Assembly: GCF_029784155.1 (NCBI RefSeq)
Contig: NC_073693.1
Span: 314,193,304-314,257,303, forward strand
Length of the DNA stretch: 64,000 nt
Direction of reading: 5' to 3'
Origin: Uranotaenia lowii
Lineage: Eukaryota > Arthropoda > Insecta > Diptera > Culicidae
Shown: piece by piece, positions 35,781-48,320 of the stretch
How positions within the stretch are numbered: the stretch's first letter is position 1
Layout of the letters: each line of letters opens with the position of its first letter
The notes under the pieces: model-generated
Told to the model about the DNA's origin: nothing
Databases searched by the model: none
What the model saw: only the letters and a program-made list of their open reading frames with translations
Program-made: the position numbers and the translations under genes

Positions 35781-37146
35781 CTAGATTTTACCCGACTTTG
35801 CTCGGGTTCACATGAAATATAAATCAAATGAATCGTTTGACTTTTCGGAATTTTGGAAGCTTTATATTGATCATTAAACGAAATTTGGCTCAAGTTTGGC
35901 CATGTCAGTTTTGTTACTTTTTTTTTAATTGTGAGATTTTTCACTGTGTTTATCGTTTTCATATTGTCAAAAAAAAAAATTAAAGCTATGGAGTTTTAAT
36001 TAATCGAAATTCAAAATAATTTCCTTTGAATGCTTATTCATCCTCTCACGAAAAACACTTTTACAACCATCATTTTTTAAGAATCTTGAATAGATTTGGC
36101 CTTATAATTTTATCTTCAAAAGATCAAACTGTGTTTTTTATCTTTCTCATCCCCTATCAAATGAAAAACTCTGTTGGAGATTATCCCACTTTTCAAGATG
36201 GATGATCTCCCTGTACAATGGTATATTTAAATTTAATTTACATAGATATTTCTCAAAAGACCTCCGAACTTTGTTGAACCATGTTGAAAACTCACTTCGC
36301 ATGTTTTCAATTTGATGTGTGTGTTTTTTCGCTTTTTAATTTCACACTGCTTTATAATTAGTTAACCATAAATGTTGAAAGTTTCACTAATAGTTTTTTG
36401 AAGTTATTGAAAACCAATCATTTCTGAACCGAAATCACCATTTCAATGTTATGAAAAAAGTTTTTTTTGAGTTCTGTTTCACCATTTCTGTTCTTGGGCA
36501 CAAACATCCCATTAATTATCTCGAAGAGTAATCAAAGTTAAAACTCTAAAATTTCATTTGATTGAATTCGCAGTACTGAACAGTTTTACAACAAATTTTC
36601 TTAAAATTGGATATTAGAATCCACTACATTGGTCATCAATGATAATCCAAAAAATAGAAATTGGCCAATGAAATTGAGCTGTATAAATCTTAAAAGCTAA
36701 GATTAAATTATCTAATCAATTTTCTAGTCCCCGGTACCACGTGCTTGGAACAGTAGAAGAAAGAAAAAAGCCCGCCAAAAATTTTGCTTTCAAATTTTTA
36801 ATCATCAGCAGGCTTTGATTTGCTTTCCAGTGCACGTGAACTTTGGATGGTCATTTCTAATGCCCAGCCCATGGTGATGGTAAAAACAACCCCGCCGAAA
36901 GGAAAATTCGGTTTTGAAAAATGGGTACCATGACTTTTGGATTGTGAGAATAAAAACGAAAGTTGTATGAGAGAGTCCTTTTTCTTCGGTGGGAGGGGCT
37001 CAAAACTATTACCAAAATCTTACCATGGTTAAATTACATCTCTGTACTAAGTTTCAAGCTGATCGGTTAAGCGGTGTGGATTTGTATAAGGTGCATAGAA
37101 ACTAACAAACAAACACATATAGTCCAACTCATCTTTATATATTAGA
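35781..37146 (-). mobile_element. non-autonomous Helitron-like element, 1.37 kb
   Basis: On the minus strand it starts TCTAATATATAAAGATGAG and ends GTAAAATCTAG. A hairpin CCCGA-GCAAAG-TCGGG lies just inside the 3' end. Internal blocks match 13333-14758, for example TTGAATAGATTTGGCC and the ATGGGTACCATGACTTTTGG region, so both derive from one family. No Rep/helicase sequence. Confidence 0.75.
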
Positions 37147-37450
37147 GAGAGATGACGAGTTGAGAGGACAGCCTGAATTATTGATAAGAAATCAAACGAG
37201 TTGAAAGGACACCTTGAATTCGAAAGACAGCCTGAGTTGTTGATGAGAAGTGAAGCGAGTTGAGAGGACAGATTGAAATCAACAGGCGTTGAGAAAACAG
37301 CCTGAGTTGTTGATGAGAAATCAAATGAATTGAGATGTGATGTGTGATGTTGAATCGGTATCAAGCTTGAAATCGAAAAACTAGTTGAAAAGGCAGTCTT
37401 AATTGTTCGTGAGAAATAAAGCGAGTTAAGAGGACAGCTTGAAATCGGAA
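37147..37450. repeat. ~42-bp minisatellite upstream of LINE ORF1
   Basis: GCGAGTTGAGAGGACAG followed by CCTGAGTTGTTGATGAGAA repeats about six times with drift and partial units. It ends just before the broken ORF1 and may be the repeated 5' untranslated region of that LINE. Confidence 0.7.
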
Positions 37451-37483
37451 GGTGAGTAACGCAATGTATAGAGAGAGATTTGT

Positions 37484-38125
37484 TTGTACATTCGATTTCA
37501 ATCGGAAACTCTAATGAAAAATGCCCTAGAAAAGTTGAGTCCGCGAGTTGTGTTCAAGTATTCTGATGGTCCCGCTATTAACGTCGATATACCGGCACCC
37601 GGCTGCAAAGCTACGGGATTTTTCTATGTATCGTGTGACCAATATCTTTTGGTTATTGTTAGTGAATTTCGTTTTTAAGCTTTTCTTCCTCAGATTTAAG
37701 ATTTTTTTGTCTTTAGAGCATTGGAGATGAAAGCTTAATTCTGAAAAAAAAAGTTCAAATCTGAGTGGAAAAACCTTGAATCTGAGATATGTGCTCCACA
37801 CTACACACCCATAACTGCAGTCCTGTGTGTATCAGCAGCTAACTGGTCGTTCAAATATATCCAAAAAATCGGTTTGCCTCCTGAAGTAGAGAACAGACAG
37901 ATTGCAGCCCTCATGGCCAAATATGAGAAAATACAGGAATTGGTACAGGAACGCTATACGGTCGAAATAGGCTTCCCCATCCCAAGTGGGGTGAGGGGAG
38001 TACACATGAAAGTGACTCAGGAAATTCCAGTTCAGCTCCATATTCAGCATATCAAGGTCAGGACTTTCTATGAAGGCTTGCAGAATAAATGCTACACGTG
38101 TGGAGCGTTAGAACAAGGGAACTGA
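37484..38125 (+). pseudogene. LINE ORF1 remnant, gag-like
   Basis: The first part reads MYIRFQSETLMKNALEKLSP and reaches VDIPAPG. After about 250 bp of unrelated sequence, reading resumes at GLPPEVENRQIAALMAKY and runs to a partial zinc knuckle, CYTCG. The interruption includes a segment (37655-37770) that recurs, diverged, at 42595-42710. Beyond CYTCG the frame is cut by the 200-bp repeat at 38119. It would have bound element RNA; now it is dead. Confidence 0.8.
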
Positions 38126-38322
38126 AATGAAGGGAGAAAATTCGTCAATGATCACACAAATTTTGCAGCGAATGATTAAATTTGTGGGTAGTTTGTGCAA
38201 TTTGTTCAAGAAATTTAGAAGGTTTGAGTTCAAATGAGAAAAACAAGTGCTCAAAGAGAGTGAAAATGTGCTGATTGTTGTAAATTGTTGCAATTTGTGA
38301 AGCAGTTTTAGAATTTTGATCA
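38119..38322 (+). repeat. 200-bp dispersed repeat, copy 2
   Basis: Same repeat as 30409-30602, same orientation, about 80 percent alike by eye. Here it sits where the LINE loses all of its endonuclease and reverse-transcriptase sequence. Confidence 0.75.
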
Positions 38323-38629
38323 TCATTTGTTATTGCAAGTAAAAGATTATTCCAGCTATCGGGATGGACATTCTCTCTACGCAGGCGTAAATAGTTCGTC
38401 CAAGGGGACGCGAGACCATAAGTTCTTCATGCGTATCAATTCAACGAAAACAATAAGGACGACAATCACGTGAACATCATCATCGGACCCGGCGGAAGCC
38501 CTATGTGCAACGCAAAAGGGATCGAGCATGGGCAAAACGATGTACCCATCAATTTTCGATCTCTTTTGAATAAAAATACTTCTCTCATGTTCATATTTTC
38601 ACAGATCGATCCGATGGAAACCGATGACC

Positions 38630-39347
38630 GTCGAGTGGGATGTGGGATCCATGATGGGCTCCAACATCAGAAGTCTTGCTCTGCCTGCCGAATGTTCCGT
38701 GTTTAGTGCCGAGGCCTACGCCCTTCTTAACGCTTTACGAATCTTGAATCCAGAAGTTGACTCCCATGTTATCTTCACCGATTCTGCCATTGTTCCAATG
38801 CGGCACTCGCCGGAAACTTAAAACAGCCCGGGGTATCGAGCATCTCAGACGAGGCTCTTTCGAAGAAGGTAAGCCTGGTGTTGATTCCAGGACATGCAGG
38901 TATAACGGGAAACGAAGCCGCAGATCGACTTGCGGCCGAAGGAACTAAATTATCTACTCTCTCCCTATCTGTTCCCCAACAAGACGCTTAGCGATCAATC
39001 ATTGGAATTGGGAAGCCAAATGGAGTTCGATACAAAACAATAAACTCCGCCAGATTAAAAACAGCACCCTTAGATGGGTAGATCGTCCCAAACCCAGGGA
39101 ACGCTGCGCTCTACCACGGCTGCGCATTGGGCACACTCTCCTTACTCACAGCTTCTTCATGGATCAGAAGGGTCCCATCTATTATTCATGTAACTGCCAA
39201 CTCACATTCAAGCATGTTCTTGTAGATGTAGGTATAAGCCTTCGAGAAGTTCTATCCAATTGTCCTGACGAAGAAGAGAAACTTATAAAGCTCCTCAAGA
39301 AATCTGGCCTAATGTACCAAGTTTAAATTATGTGTGTCCATCTATCC
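38630..39347 (+). pseudogene. LINE ORF2 C-terminus with RNase H domain
   Basis: FSAEAYALLNALRIL supplies the RNase H Glu and HVIFTDSA an Asp. After a frameshift near 38800, IPGHAGITGNEAADRLAAEG gives the His and final Asp. RWVDRPKPRERCALPRLRIG and a Cys/His segment (CNCQLTFKH) follow. This layout fits I/Loa-type LINEs. All of the endonuclease and polymerase is absent. Together with 37484-38125 it is one internally deleted LINE. Confidence 0.85.
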
Positions 39348-40168
39348 TAGGGTTGCCATCCGTCCCGCAAAAGCGGGACATGTCCCGCTTTTTTGCTGAA
39401 TGTCCCGCCGTCCCGCTTTTCTTTCTTGGAAAACTTTTACAAAGTTCACTGACTTACACTAGTAAAAATCAATTTTTTAGTCTCAATTTGAATTCATTGG
39501 TTCAACACAGAAAACTTTCCAATTCGTCTTTTTTTTTTCAAAATAAGCAGCATTTGTATACTAAATAACTCTACTGTTCTTAGCATTAAAGTAAGATTCT
39601 GATTCAGTTAAGCGTTCTTAGAACATGTTCAACCAATGCAATGTAAATAACTTTGGTATGAAGAAAATATATTTAAGTTGCTTCCAAATGATTAAAGATC
39701 GTAATAAATATTGAATTGCCTTGTTTTATACACCACCTTTTAAGACTCAATTATCCTAAGTATACAATGATGAAAGTTTTCAAATTTTTGAAACGAATTT
39801 TAAGTATGTTTGTTATTACACAAAAGTTTTATACACGGTATCAAATCCGCCGTTTACATGTAATACTTGACATATTTTTTTCCAAAATAACGTGTTAATT
39901 CGCAAGAACCGTGGAAAATAAACCTGCTTATGGAGAAAAAACCTGGTAAATAGAAGTAATTTAAAAAAAAAAACTGAACAAAATCAATCCGCGTAACAAT
40001 ACCTCAGTGTATTTTCTATGAACAACTTTGGCTGATGGTATACGAATAAGTTTGGCTAAACAATTAAGCTTTTTTGAAGAATTTTTCAAATGTCCCGCTT
40101 TTTTCGGCTGTGTCCCGCTTTTTTTCGTGAAATGTCCCGCTTTTTTTTTTAAGTATCTGGCAAGCCTA
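39348..40168. mobile_element. hAT-type MITE with GTCCCGCTTTT repeats
   Basis: Ends are TAGGGTTGCCA on the left and the complement of TAGGCTTGCCA on the right. ATCTATCC flanks both sides exactly (39340-39347 and 40169-40176), an 8-bp duplication. TGTCCCGCTTTT recurs about six times near the two ends, a likely set of subterminal binding sites. No transposase. It is inserted in the 3' untranslated region of the LINE remnant, which continues to about 40300. Confidence 0.9.
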
Positions 40169-40289
40169 ATCTATCCTCCTCTTTTCTATCTAAAAATTTG
40201 AAAACGCACGATGTAGTATCTCTATTATTATTTTTCTTTCTTTCCTTTTATTTCCTAAAAAAAAATAATAAAATATTGACATCAATACT

Positions 40290-40500
40290 AAAGCTACGAA
40301 ATCGCTTGGTACGTCTTTATACCTGAAAATAATCACATTTTCGTAGGTGATGGAAGGAATTAGAGAAATATGAGGTATCAAAGAACGAAAGAACATAAGC
40401 CGAAAATATCATGAATTTTTCGAAAAAGATACAACGGCTCACCGGAAGAACTTGAACCTGCAATTCAAGTCCTGCCGGTGAGCCGTTGTATAACGTAACC
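40290..40500 (-). repeat. SINE fragment with tRNA T-arm, copy 2
   Basis: Shares AATATCATGAATTT, TCGAAAAAGATACAACGGC and a T-arm-like segment with 4760-4935, same strand. Here the head folds back: GGCTCACCGG and CCGGTGAGCC are both present, giving a short inverted repeat at 40435-40487. Confidence 0.7.
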
Positions 40501-43008
40501 TGAAAGGAACATACGTTTTAGAGAGTAGTGAGAAATGATGAGATGTGAAATAATTAATTTTGAGTTTTTAACTGTTTAATGTGATAGTTTCGTATCACAC
40601 TTCTTTAACTGCTTAAGAAATGTATTAGTTAAATGAGTATTGAGAAATGAAGAAAGAATCATGAATATTTGAAAATGTACTTTTTTATCTTGTAGAATCT
40701 AACATTGTAAAAAGTATTTGAATAAATGATTTTTATAGAAAAAAAATTACCCAGACAAAAAATATAAGTTTTACCTTGTTATATTATTTTTTAAATTGTA
40801 TTTCTCATTACACGATTTCTTTGGAATTCTTTCACCCAACATCCATAATCTATTTTAGAATATTCCATATGAGAGGACTTGAAAAATTATCTCTTTGATT
40901 TCGCGTTTATTGCAGTGGAATGCGCAAAACAAACAGGTTAACTCCTCAAAAAACGCTTAAAAAAATAATTTCTTTAAGACGAATTGTTTTTCCAGCACTT
41001 CATAACAATCAGAGCAGTTGTTCGAAAAAGAGCCATCCCCGTTCGAAAGAGACACAAAAAGTCAAATCTGTCCCGGAAACATAACGAGGCCAGTGAAAAT
41101 CCGCTTTCCGGAAGTTCAAACCTATGCATATCAATCTACTCGTCTACTTTCTTGTGCACTCACATAGGTAGTAGGGAGCGACTATCTCGATCGCTCCAAC
41201 CAACCCACAACAACCTGACACATCCACTCCATAATGATGTGCCACGTCCAATTCAGGCAGCAGGATTCAATCTACTCTGGCTGGGTGTACACACAGAGGA
41301 TTTACTCCTCGGCTTTGACTCTTCCTGTGTCTCTTTTCTTCCCCGTTTTACACTAACCGAGTCTCTCTGTCTGATGTTTGTTGAGCATCAGCTTTCATCA
41401 CCGCAGCCACTGAACGAACGCAACCGTCTGAATCGAAAACCGATTCCGTCGATTGATTCAAGCGTTTCCTTTCCTAGACTCGGCGGGGGCTCATGCTGCA
41501 TTGCGTTGCGTTGCCATAGTAGGAAATAACTCTTGGAATCATTAAATGCAGATTTATTCGCTCGTTTTCGAAGCATCCTCACTAGTTTGGCGAAGGGCCC
41601 ATTCATTCAGTCACTCATTCATTTAACGATTAGAGAAATGAAGGATTGATACCTGATCCCGTGGCTGCTACAAAATGATGAATTTCATAGACATTCTTTA
41701 TGTTCAAATTAGTACATACGTATGTTAATGTTCCTCTGTAATTTTTCTCACACTTGAAGCACGAAAAGATTTTTTTTTGTAAAATTTATAAAATACCATT
41801 TATTTTAACATTACAAAACATTATACTGAAACACCCTTTTCTCGGATCAACCCTTTCGTAAAGCCAACAGCACTCAGCATCCATCGCCGGGATAAACGAG
41901 CTGAAAGAGGAAAAGCCACATCAGCATTATCAAATGTCGGCTGCAGGAGCACGCACGTTTGACGAAAATAGAGTGCAGCAGCATCAGCCAAGCAGCGGCG
42001 GTGAGGATTCGAAGGATCCAACCAAACCAACTTGCAATCAGGCAGGAGACCTGGTTGTTTACAGATTGCGGCTTGCTCCTGCATACACCTGATATGGCGA
42101 AAGGGTTCCATACTATAGGAGGTACCTCACCTAGTTGCTTTCAGTTCACACATCCCGGGGAAATGCACAAGAAGATTACAGAGTTTGGAGGATTGTGCGT
42201 TTTTCATCGAGCGGGAGATCAGCAGTGCCATCGTAGTCAGCTTTTTGGGTCCTATCGGATGGAATCGGGATGATTGAAAATATCTTCTAGCTTTGGAATG
42301 CTATCCCGGATTAAGGAAGCCTCCCAAAAATCACAAAGATTGTGGATTGCAATCAGTTTATTTTATCAATTAAACTTCTGAGCTAGGTTTGACTTTGATT
42401 CGCTATAAAAATTACTCATTAAAGCGCAAGTTAAAAATACTTAAATGTACATATCACAAAATACGCTTCTTCTAAGGAAAGTTGCAGTTCACATCTACAT
42501 CGGTTACAGACTGATGATAAAATTAGGTTGAATCCAGGAATATGCAACGTTACATGATCACTCTAGTAAACGTGTTACCATCAGCTATTTGCCTAGTGTT
42601 AATGAAACTCGTTTTTAAGCTTTTGTATCAAATTTAAGCATTTTTTGCCTTGATAGCATAAAAGATGAAAACATAATAATATCAGAAAAGAAATCTGACC
42701 AAAAAAGCGAAATCGTTTGAAAACCAGCGATTATAAAAAATATGACGGCGACGAAAGTGACAATATAATTTCAAGAACTCTTCGTGCTGATTGCTAGCAA
42801 CTTACTTAAACAAATGATTGTTAAATTCCCCTTACGAAGAATATTGATTAACTCACTGGAGCATTTATTTTGGCTTAACAAAAAACCGTGAATCTGCCAT
42901 TGAGAAAATTATTTCGAAAAAAAAAAATGATTTAATTGGAAATCTGAATATTTGAATTTGAATTTTTAAAATTTATCATACCATTACTTTAGTGATGATA
43001 AGTTAATT
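40501..43008. other. unassigned stretch, GC-balanced in the middle
   Basis: 40980-41530 and 41820-42270 are GC-balanced. The longest frame (181 codons, 40984-41529) is rich in Ser, Arg and Leu and has no domain I know. A shadow frame lies opposite. A segment at 42595-42710 matches 37655-37770. I make no gene call. Confidence 0.4.
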
Positions 43009-44667
43009 ACACTAGTGAAATCGTGAACTTCAGTCACTGACCAATAGCTTATATGTGAAGTCGGCCGCTGAATCCGAAAATGAAATTTAAAAAATTCTTG
43101 GTAGAACAGTTTTTAAGTTATGCTCCAAAAATAAAAATTTGGAAATAAAAAAAAACACTTTTACTAAGATTAAAATATCTTAGATTGCATAACGGTAATT
43201 TAAGATCTCTTTTTTGCATATGAAAGGTGATTAAATTTTTCATCGATTATCTGAACTTCGTTTTTGCGTATGATAAACAGTATTGTTGACTTTATGATAG
43301 AAAATATCATAAAAACGCATTTTTCTTGAGAAAATTTTGTTTCGGCGAAAGTTTTAGACTCAATTGTAACATTCAAAAATTCAGACTTCAGATTGGCTTC
43401 AGATCGAATTCAAAACAAAAATTTTGAGTGGTTATTTATCAAAGTCGGAGGAAAATTAAAGAAGTTATGGTTATTTTTCCATAACAGTAGTTTTTGCATT
43501 TTTTAATAATTTAATGAGCTACAGTATACTAATCACAGTATAGGAAGATTTAAACATGGTAAATCCTACTCGCTCCAAGTAAAAATTTATATTAGCTGAC
43601 CAAAAGGTCACATACCTGATTTAAGAAAAATCTTATCATGGGGAGGGGTTGTTTGAGTCTCAAACGGGAATAGGACATTAAGGATTTATGCTCGGAAGGA
43701 ACAAAAAATGCTGGTTTTTCATAAAGAACTTTTTTTTCACTATTCGATTATTTTTAAGATAAACTTTCATAAAGCCTTAGGAATGACAAATAATTCACTG
43801 GAAGACTGCAACATGATTGGACATAATACAAAAAAAGTTATTGCGGTTCAAACATTGTAATTTGACCTTAAATTTTGTGTAACACGCAATGAGTACTTTT
43901 TACGCATTGCGTTTTATTCGAGAATTTTCGGCCAAAATACAATCTTCGAACCGCAAAAACTTTTTTGTTTTGAATCCAATCATGTTGCAGTCTTCCAGTT
44001 TAATATTTATCTTTACTTAGACTTTACGAAAATTTATCATAAAAAATAATCCGCCGGTTAAGAAAAAAGTTATTAATGAAAAACAACCATTTATTTGTTT
44101 TTTCCCGAGCATAATACCTTAAAAAATACCTTTATACCTTAAAAAATACCTGCAAAAATTACTGTTATGGAAAAGTAACCATAACTTCTTTAATTTTTAC
44201 CCGATTTTGATATCTTTCATCATCATATCACTCAAAATCTTTGTTTTGAATTGATATTTAAGGCCAATTTAAAATCTGTTTTTTTAATGTAACAATCGAG
44301 TCTTGAACTTTCGCTGAAACCAAATTTTCTCTAGAAAAATGCGTTTTTAATGACTTTTTTATCATAAAGTCACAAATATCAACAATACTGTTAATCATAC
44401 GCAAAAATGAAGTTGAGATGATTGATACAAAATTTAATCACCTTTCATTTGCAAAAAAGAGATCTCAAATAACTGAAATGCAATCTAAGATATTTTAATC
44501 TAACTAAAAGTGCTTTTTTAATGTTTCCAAATTTTCAGTTTTGGAGCATTTCTTAAAAATGTTTTACTGAGAATTTTTTGAATTACATTTTCGGATTCAG
44601 CGCCCGATTTCACATGAAAAATAATCTTCACAATTTTACTGAGTTCAAAAATGCTGTGAACTAGTGT
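43009..44667. mobile_element. 1.66-kb palindromic foldback element
   Basis: The left half (43009-43870) and right half (43930-44667) are inverted copies across nearly their whole length. Examples are ACACTAGT at both ends, GCTGAATCCGAAAATG near 43070 with its complement near 44600, and GGAAGACTGCAACATGATTGG near 43800 with its complement near 43980. The left arm has about 120-150 bp extra (43525-43660). No coding sequence. Arms differ by scattered substitutions, so the palindrome is old. Confidence 0.88.
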
Positions 44668-47600
44668 TATTTATTATTACAGATCATTAAAAAATTTTAT
44701 TTTTACAATTTCTCCAAATTTAGGCCCAAATTTTATTAGATCGTGACTAAATCAAAAACTATTGTATTACCAACAAAATTTTGTGATTTGTTTCTTGTGT
44801 GCTGTATTAAAAATGGGGTTAGCATTAGTATGTTAGTTGAATAAACAGCAAAATTAGGTTCAATTTCGGATCACAAAAAATCCTGTTTCATCAGCTGTTG
44901 TTAAGTTCAACGTCCACTACTTTCTTCAAAACAAGTATAAAGGAATATCGTGTATGATTTTAAAACAGGCCCGTGAAAAGGCCCATCCATTGGGGGAGAG
45001 GGGTTTTCGAAATTCAAATTTAGCTAAAACTTATAACAGTACCAACAATTCACTAACACCATTTTCATTCTCAAGATTATCACACAAATTCAAAATAATA
45101 AATTTTTCTGATAAAATAAATCAAAATTTTCAAAATAGATCATCATGAAAGTTTCAAATCAATGATATTGATAAATTTAAAAAAAATTCCTTATTCTAAA
45201 CAAAAAATAAGCTTAAAAATAATTTTTTACCAGTCTAGTTTTCAATAATGAAATAAATATTTCCAAAACAAAGATTTAAAAAAATCTGAATTATATCAGA
45301 TCAGGTAAAAGTTTAACCATTGTTAGAGCAATGATAATTATAGTTATTTATTATTCAGCTTAATTTCTATTTCTTTTCTTCATTTTCAACTGAAAGATTG
45401 ATTGAAAAATCTGCTGTATTGTTTTGAATTTGAAAAAAATATCACGATTCAAAATTTGAATTTTTGACCAGTGAAAAAAAATTAAAACTTGTCAAAAATA
45501 TTTTGAAACATTTAAATAGATTGACTTTAAAATTTGGTAAATTGATTGAAAAAAAAAACTGTACTATAAAATTCGGTTAATTTATTTATTAAGATGAAAT
45601 GATCAGGTTTTTAACATTGAAAAAGGATCTTTTCTTAAATAAACACGTCTTCCATTATGAAAACTTATTTAAAGAATTTATTTGATAACTCAAAGGAACA
45701 GCATTTCAGTGCTTATGATTTAATGTTTGATTTGGAAGATTTAAGCGTCTTTAACTCGAATCTTTCGTTAAATATATTTTGATTATATTGAGCTTTGAAA
45801 TGAGTCAGTTTTAAATGGAATCTATCATTGATAACTGATTAACTATCAAACCAACATTGAAGAAGAAACTGACACTGATTTCGTTTGTTGTACGTCATTC
45901 AATTAAGGAACAATATTTTGATGATGGTGATGCATGATGTCAAAAAAAATCAAGAGTTTTTTTTAAATTTAGAAAGATATCATTACACGAATATTTGACA
46001 TTACTGCTGAAAGTTAAAAAAAATGATTTTATTTTCAAATTTGTTTTGATCCTACAAAACAATTAGAAGGTAACATACTTCGAAAACTATCTCAAATTCG
46101 TTTAATGAGGAAAAGAAGAAGAATCGAAAACTTCAATAACTTTTTTTTTTGCAGAACTCAAAATAACATCAAGACTTCGTGATGAAAGTTGGTAATTGAT
46201 TCAAATCTTTTATTTGAAAATATTATGTTTTTGTTTTCGAGTTTTGTCAAAGTAGTGCAGTACTTCTTTTAAAAATTTGAACCTATTTGAAAAGTTATTT
46301 TATTGACAAAAGCTGATAGAAAAATTGCATCGTAAATTTTGTGGCCTTGTGTAATTATTTTGTGGTCTTGTGTAATTCATCATACCCTTTTCAAATGTGA
46401 TGTTGAGCATTTTGAAGCACAAGAAACACTTATTAAAATTGATACTGAAATTGGTTTCTTGAAGAATATCTTTTTTTAACATACCATTTTAAATGACATA
46501 AACGATTTTAAATCACATTTTTTACTTATGAGGTAGAGGATATTAGATTTCAGGTTTTTTTTTTCCTAGCTCTGTGGAGCATTGTGGGAGGGTCACGTCT
46601 ACTGCATAGTTTCCAACTTTTTTTTTAAATTACAAATGGTTTTTTGAGGCATTTTACTTATGAAGTTTTTAAGTGCCAGGAGTATTATTCCTAACTTTTG
46701 GTGAGTAAGAGCCAACTTGTTGATGTATAAAATTAGTATTCGATGCATTAATTTTGAAGCTAAAATGGTTTGTTTTGTTTATTTGTTTATTTGTGTAAAA
46801 AAATCAACGGATCACCTGTTGATCCTAATGATAGCTTAATAATATAATGAGTTACAAACAAATGTTTTAAACTCTGTCCTTGTTTAGTAACACTTCTTAA
46901 TAAAAACCCATTCTAAAGACGAGGTAGCGTTTTTGTATGTCCAGTTAATAATTTCAATACAAAAAGAATTGAAAATCGAGATTTAAAATTAATTTTTTTT
47001 CAATTCCTGAACGTCATATAGTGTCGTAAAATGGAATGTCTCAAGCCTAGGGTGATTTAAGATTAAATTCCACCTGAGGCGAGCCACATTTTTGACTTGC
47101 TTACTAACATTTTTTCAAACACCTTTTAACATCAAATAATTTTCCGATACAACGGTGAAAATTTAACTTGGAAAAAATCTCCATAGGGGGAGTTAAACCC
47201 CTTAACCCCCTCCCGTTCACACGTCCTTATTCCAATAGGCCTATTTTTACTGTTCATTTCCAGAAAAGTTATAAAAGCATCGATAAAACGGTGAATTTAG
47301 AGATTTTTCTCAAAAAATAATAATAACAATAATAATAAGAAACATAACCATACTCAAAATCAGGAACAAAAAGTGTAATATTAGGTACCCCGCTACACTT
47401 TTCCCTTATGTGTTCATAATTAGGAACGCATATGTTAATAATCAGGAACAATTTGTGCAAAATCAGAAACATGAACACATTTTAAAAAATGCGTTATTTT
47501 TCATAATCAATGCATAAAATTTATTTTTAATCTACTTTTATAGTTTGTCTTATGGACTATATCACTAATTCATGTGTAAGAGTCTTAGGCAATTTCATGT

Positions 47601-48320
47601 TTTCATTCCATCAACAGATGAACACGCCTTCACTTTAGAACATGTCCTAATAACGAAAAGACGGATAAGGCATTTCCCCACTTGTCAGACGAACAGCTGA
47701 TTTCTCATGTTTACATTTTCTCGGCATATCGTGGTAGGGTAAACATAACAACAACATTACGTATGTTCAATGACCAGATAGTAACGAAATAAAATTGGCA
47801 ATGCAGTTGTTGTGGTTTTGCAAGCGCACTTTGGTAAGGAGAATATGAATTCTTTATTTAATGATTTGTAAATTCATAACAAGTTGAGACATGAAGGTAT
47901 GTTGATGCTTTTAATTAAAGAAGTTTTTAAAAGAAAGCATTGAACAGTGCTTATCATCAAAGATCAAAATGGCGACCAGTTGGTGTTTACATTTTTCAAA
48001 ACAATAACAAAATGCTACCCTACCACAATCTGTCTCAGGAAATACTCTATTGACTTATATCGTATTTGTTTTCTCCCCTCGTTCAGTGTTCCACCGCACC
48101 CGATGAAAACAAACATAAATCGTCACCAGTGTATTGCTACCTCACTCACTCACATGCTCTCTCGCAACACTGACAAAATTTTCGGGGCAACACCGCCCGA
48201 TGGCAGTGCAACATCAGGTCAAAACCAGTGCAACACTGTTCGAATAAACAAACAGTTTGACAGCACCAGTGCAACACTCGGCATAATCAAATACGGTATT
48301 AGGAAATACATATTAATAAG
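44668..48320. other. unassigned AT-rich stretch
   Basis: About 3.6 kb with only short frames. A 137-codon frame at 47947-48360 has no recognised domain and runs into the tandem array. TTAACCCCCTCC at about 47202 resembles 6232-6243. No element ends were identified. Confidence 0.4.

Noticed and set aside
37147..37450. CRISPR-like array
   Set aside because: Repeats are contiguous and drifting, with no unique spacers.
40984..41529. 181-codon plus-strand frame as a host gene
   Set aside because: No recognisable domain, biased Ser/Arg/Leu content, and no splice or promoter signs. Chance frame in a GC-balanced patch is more likely.
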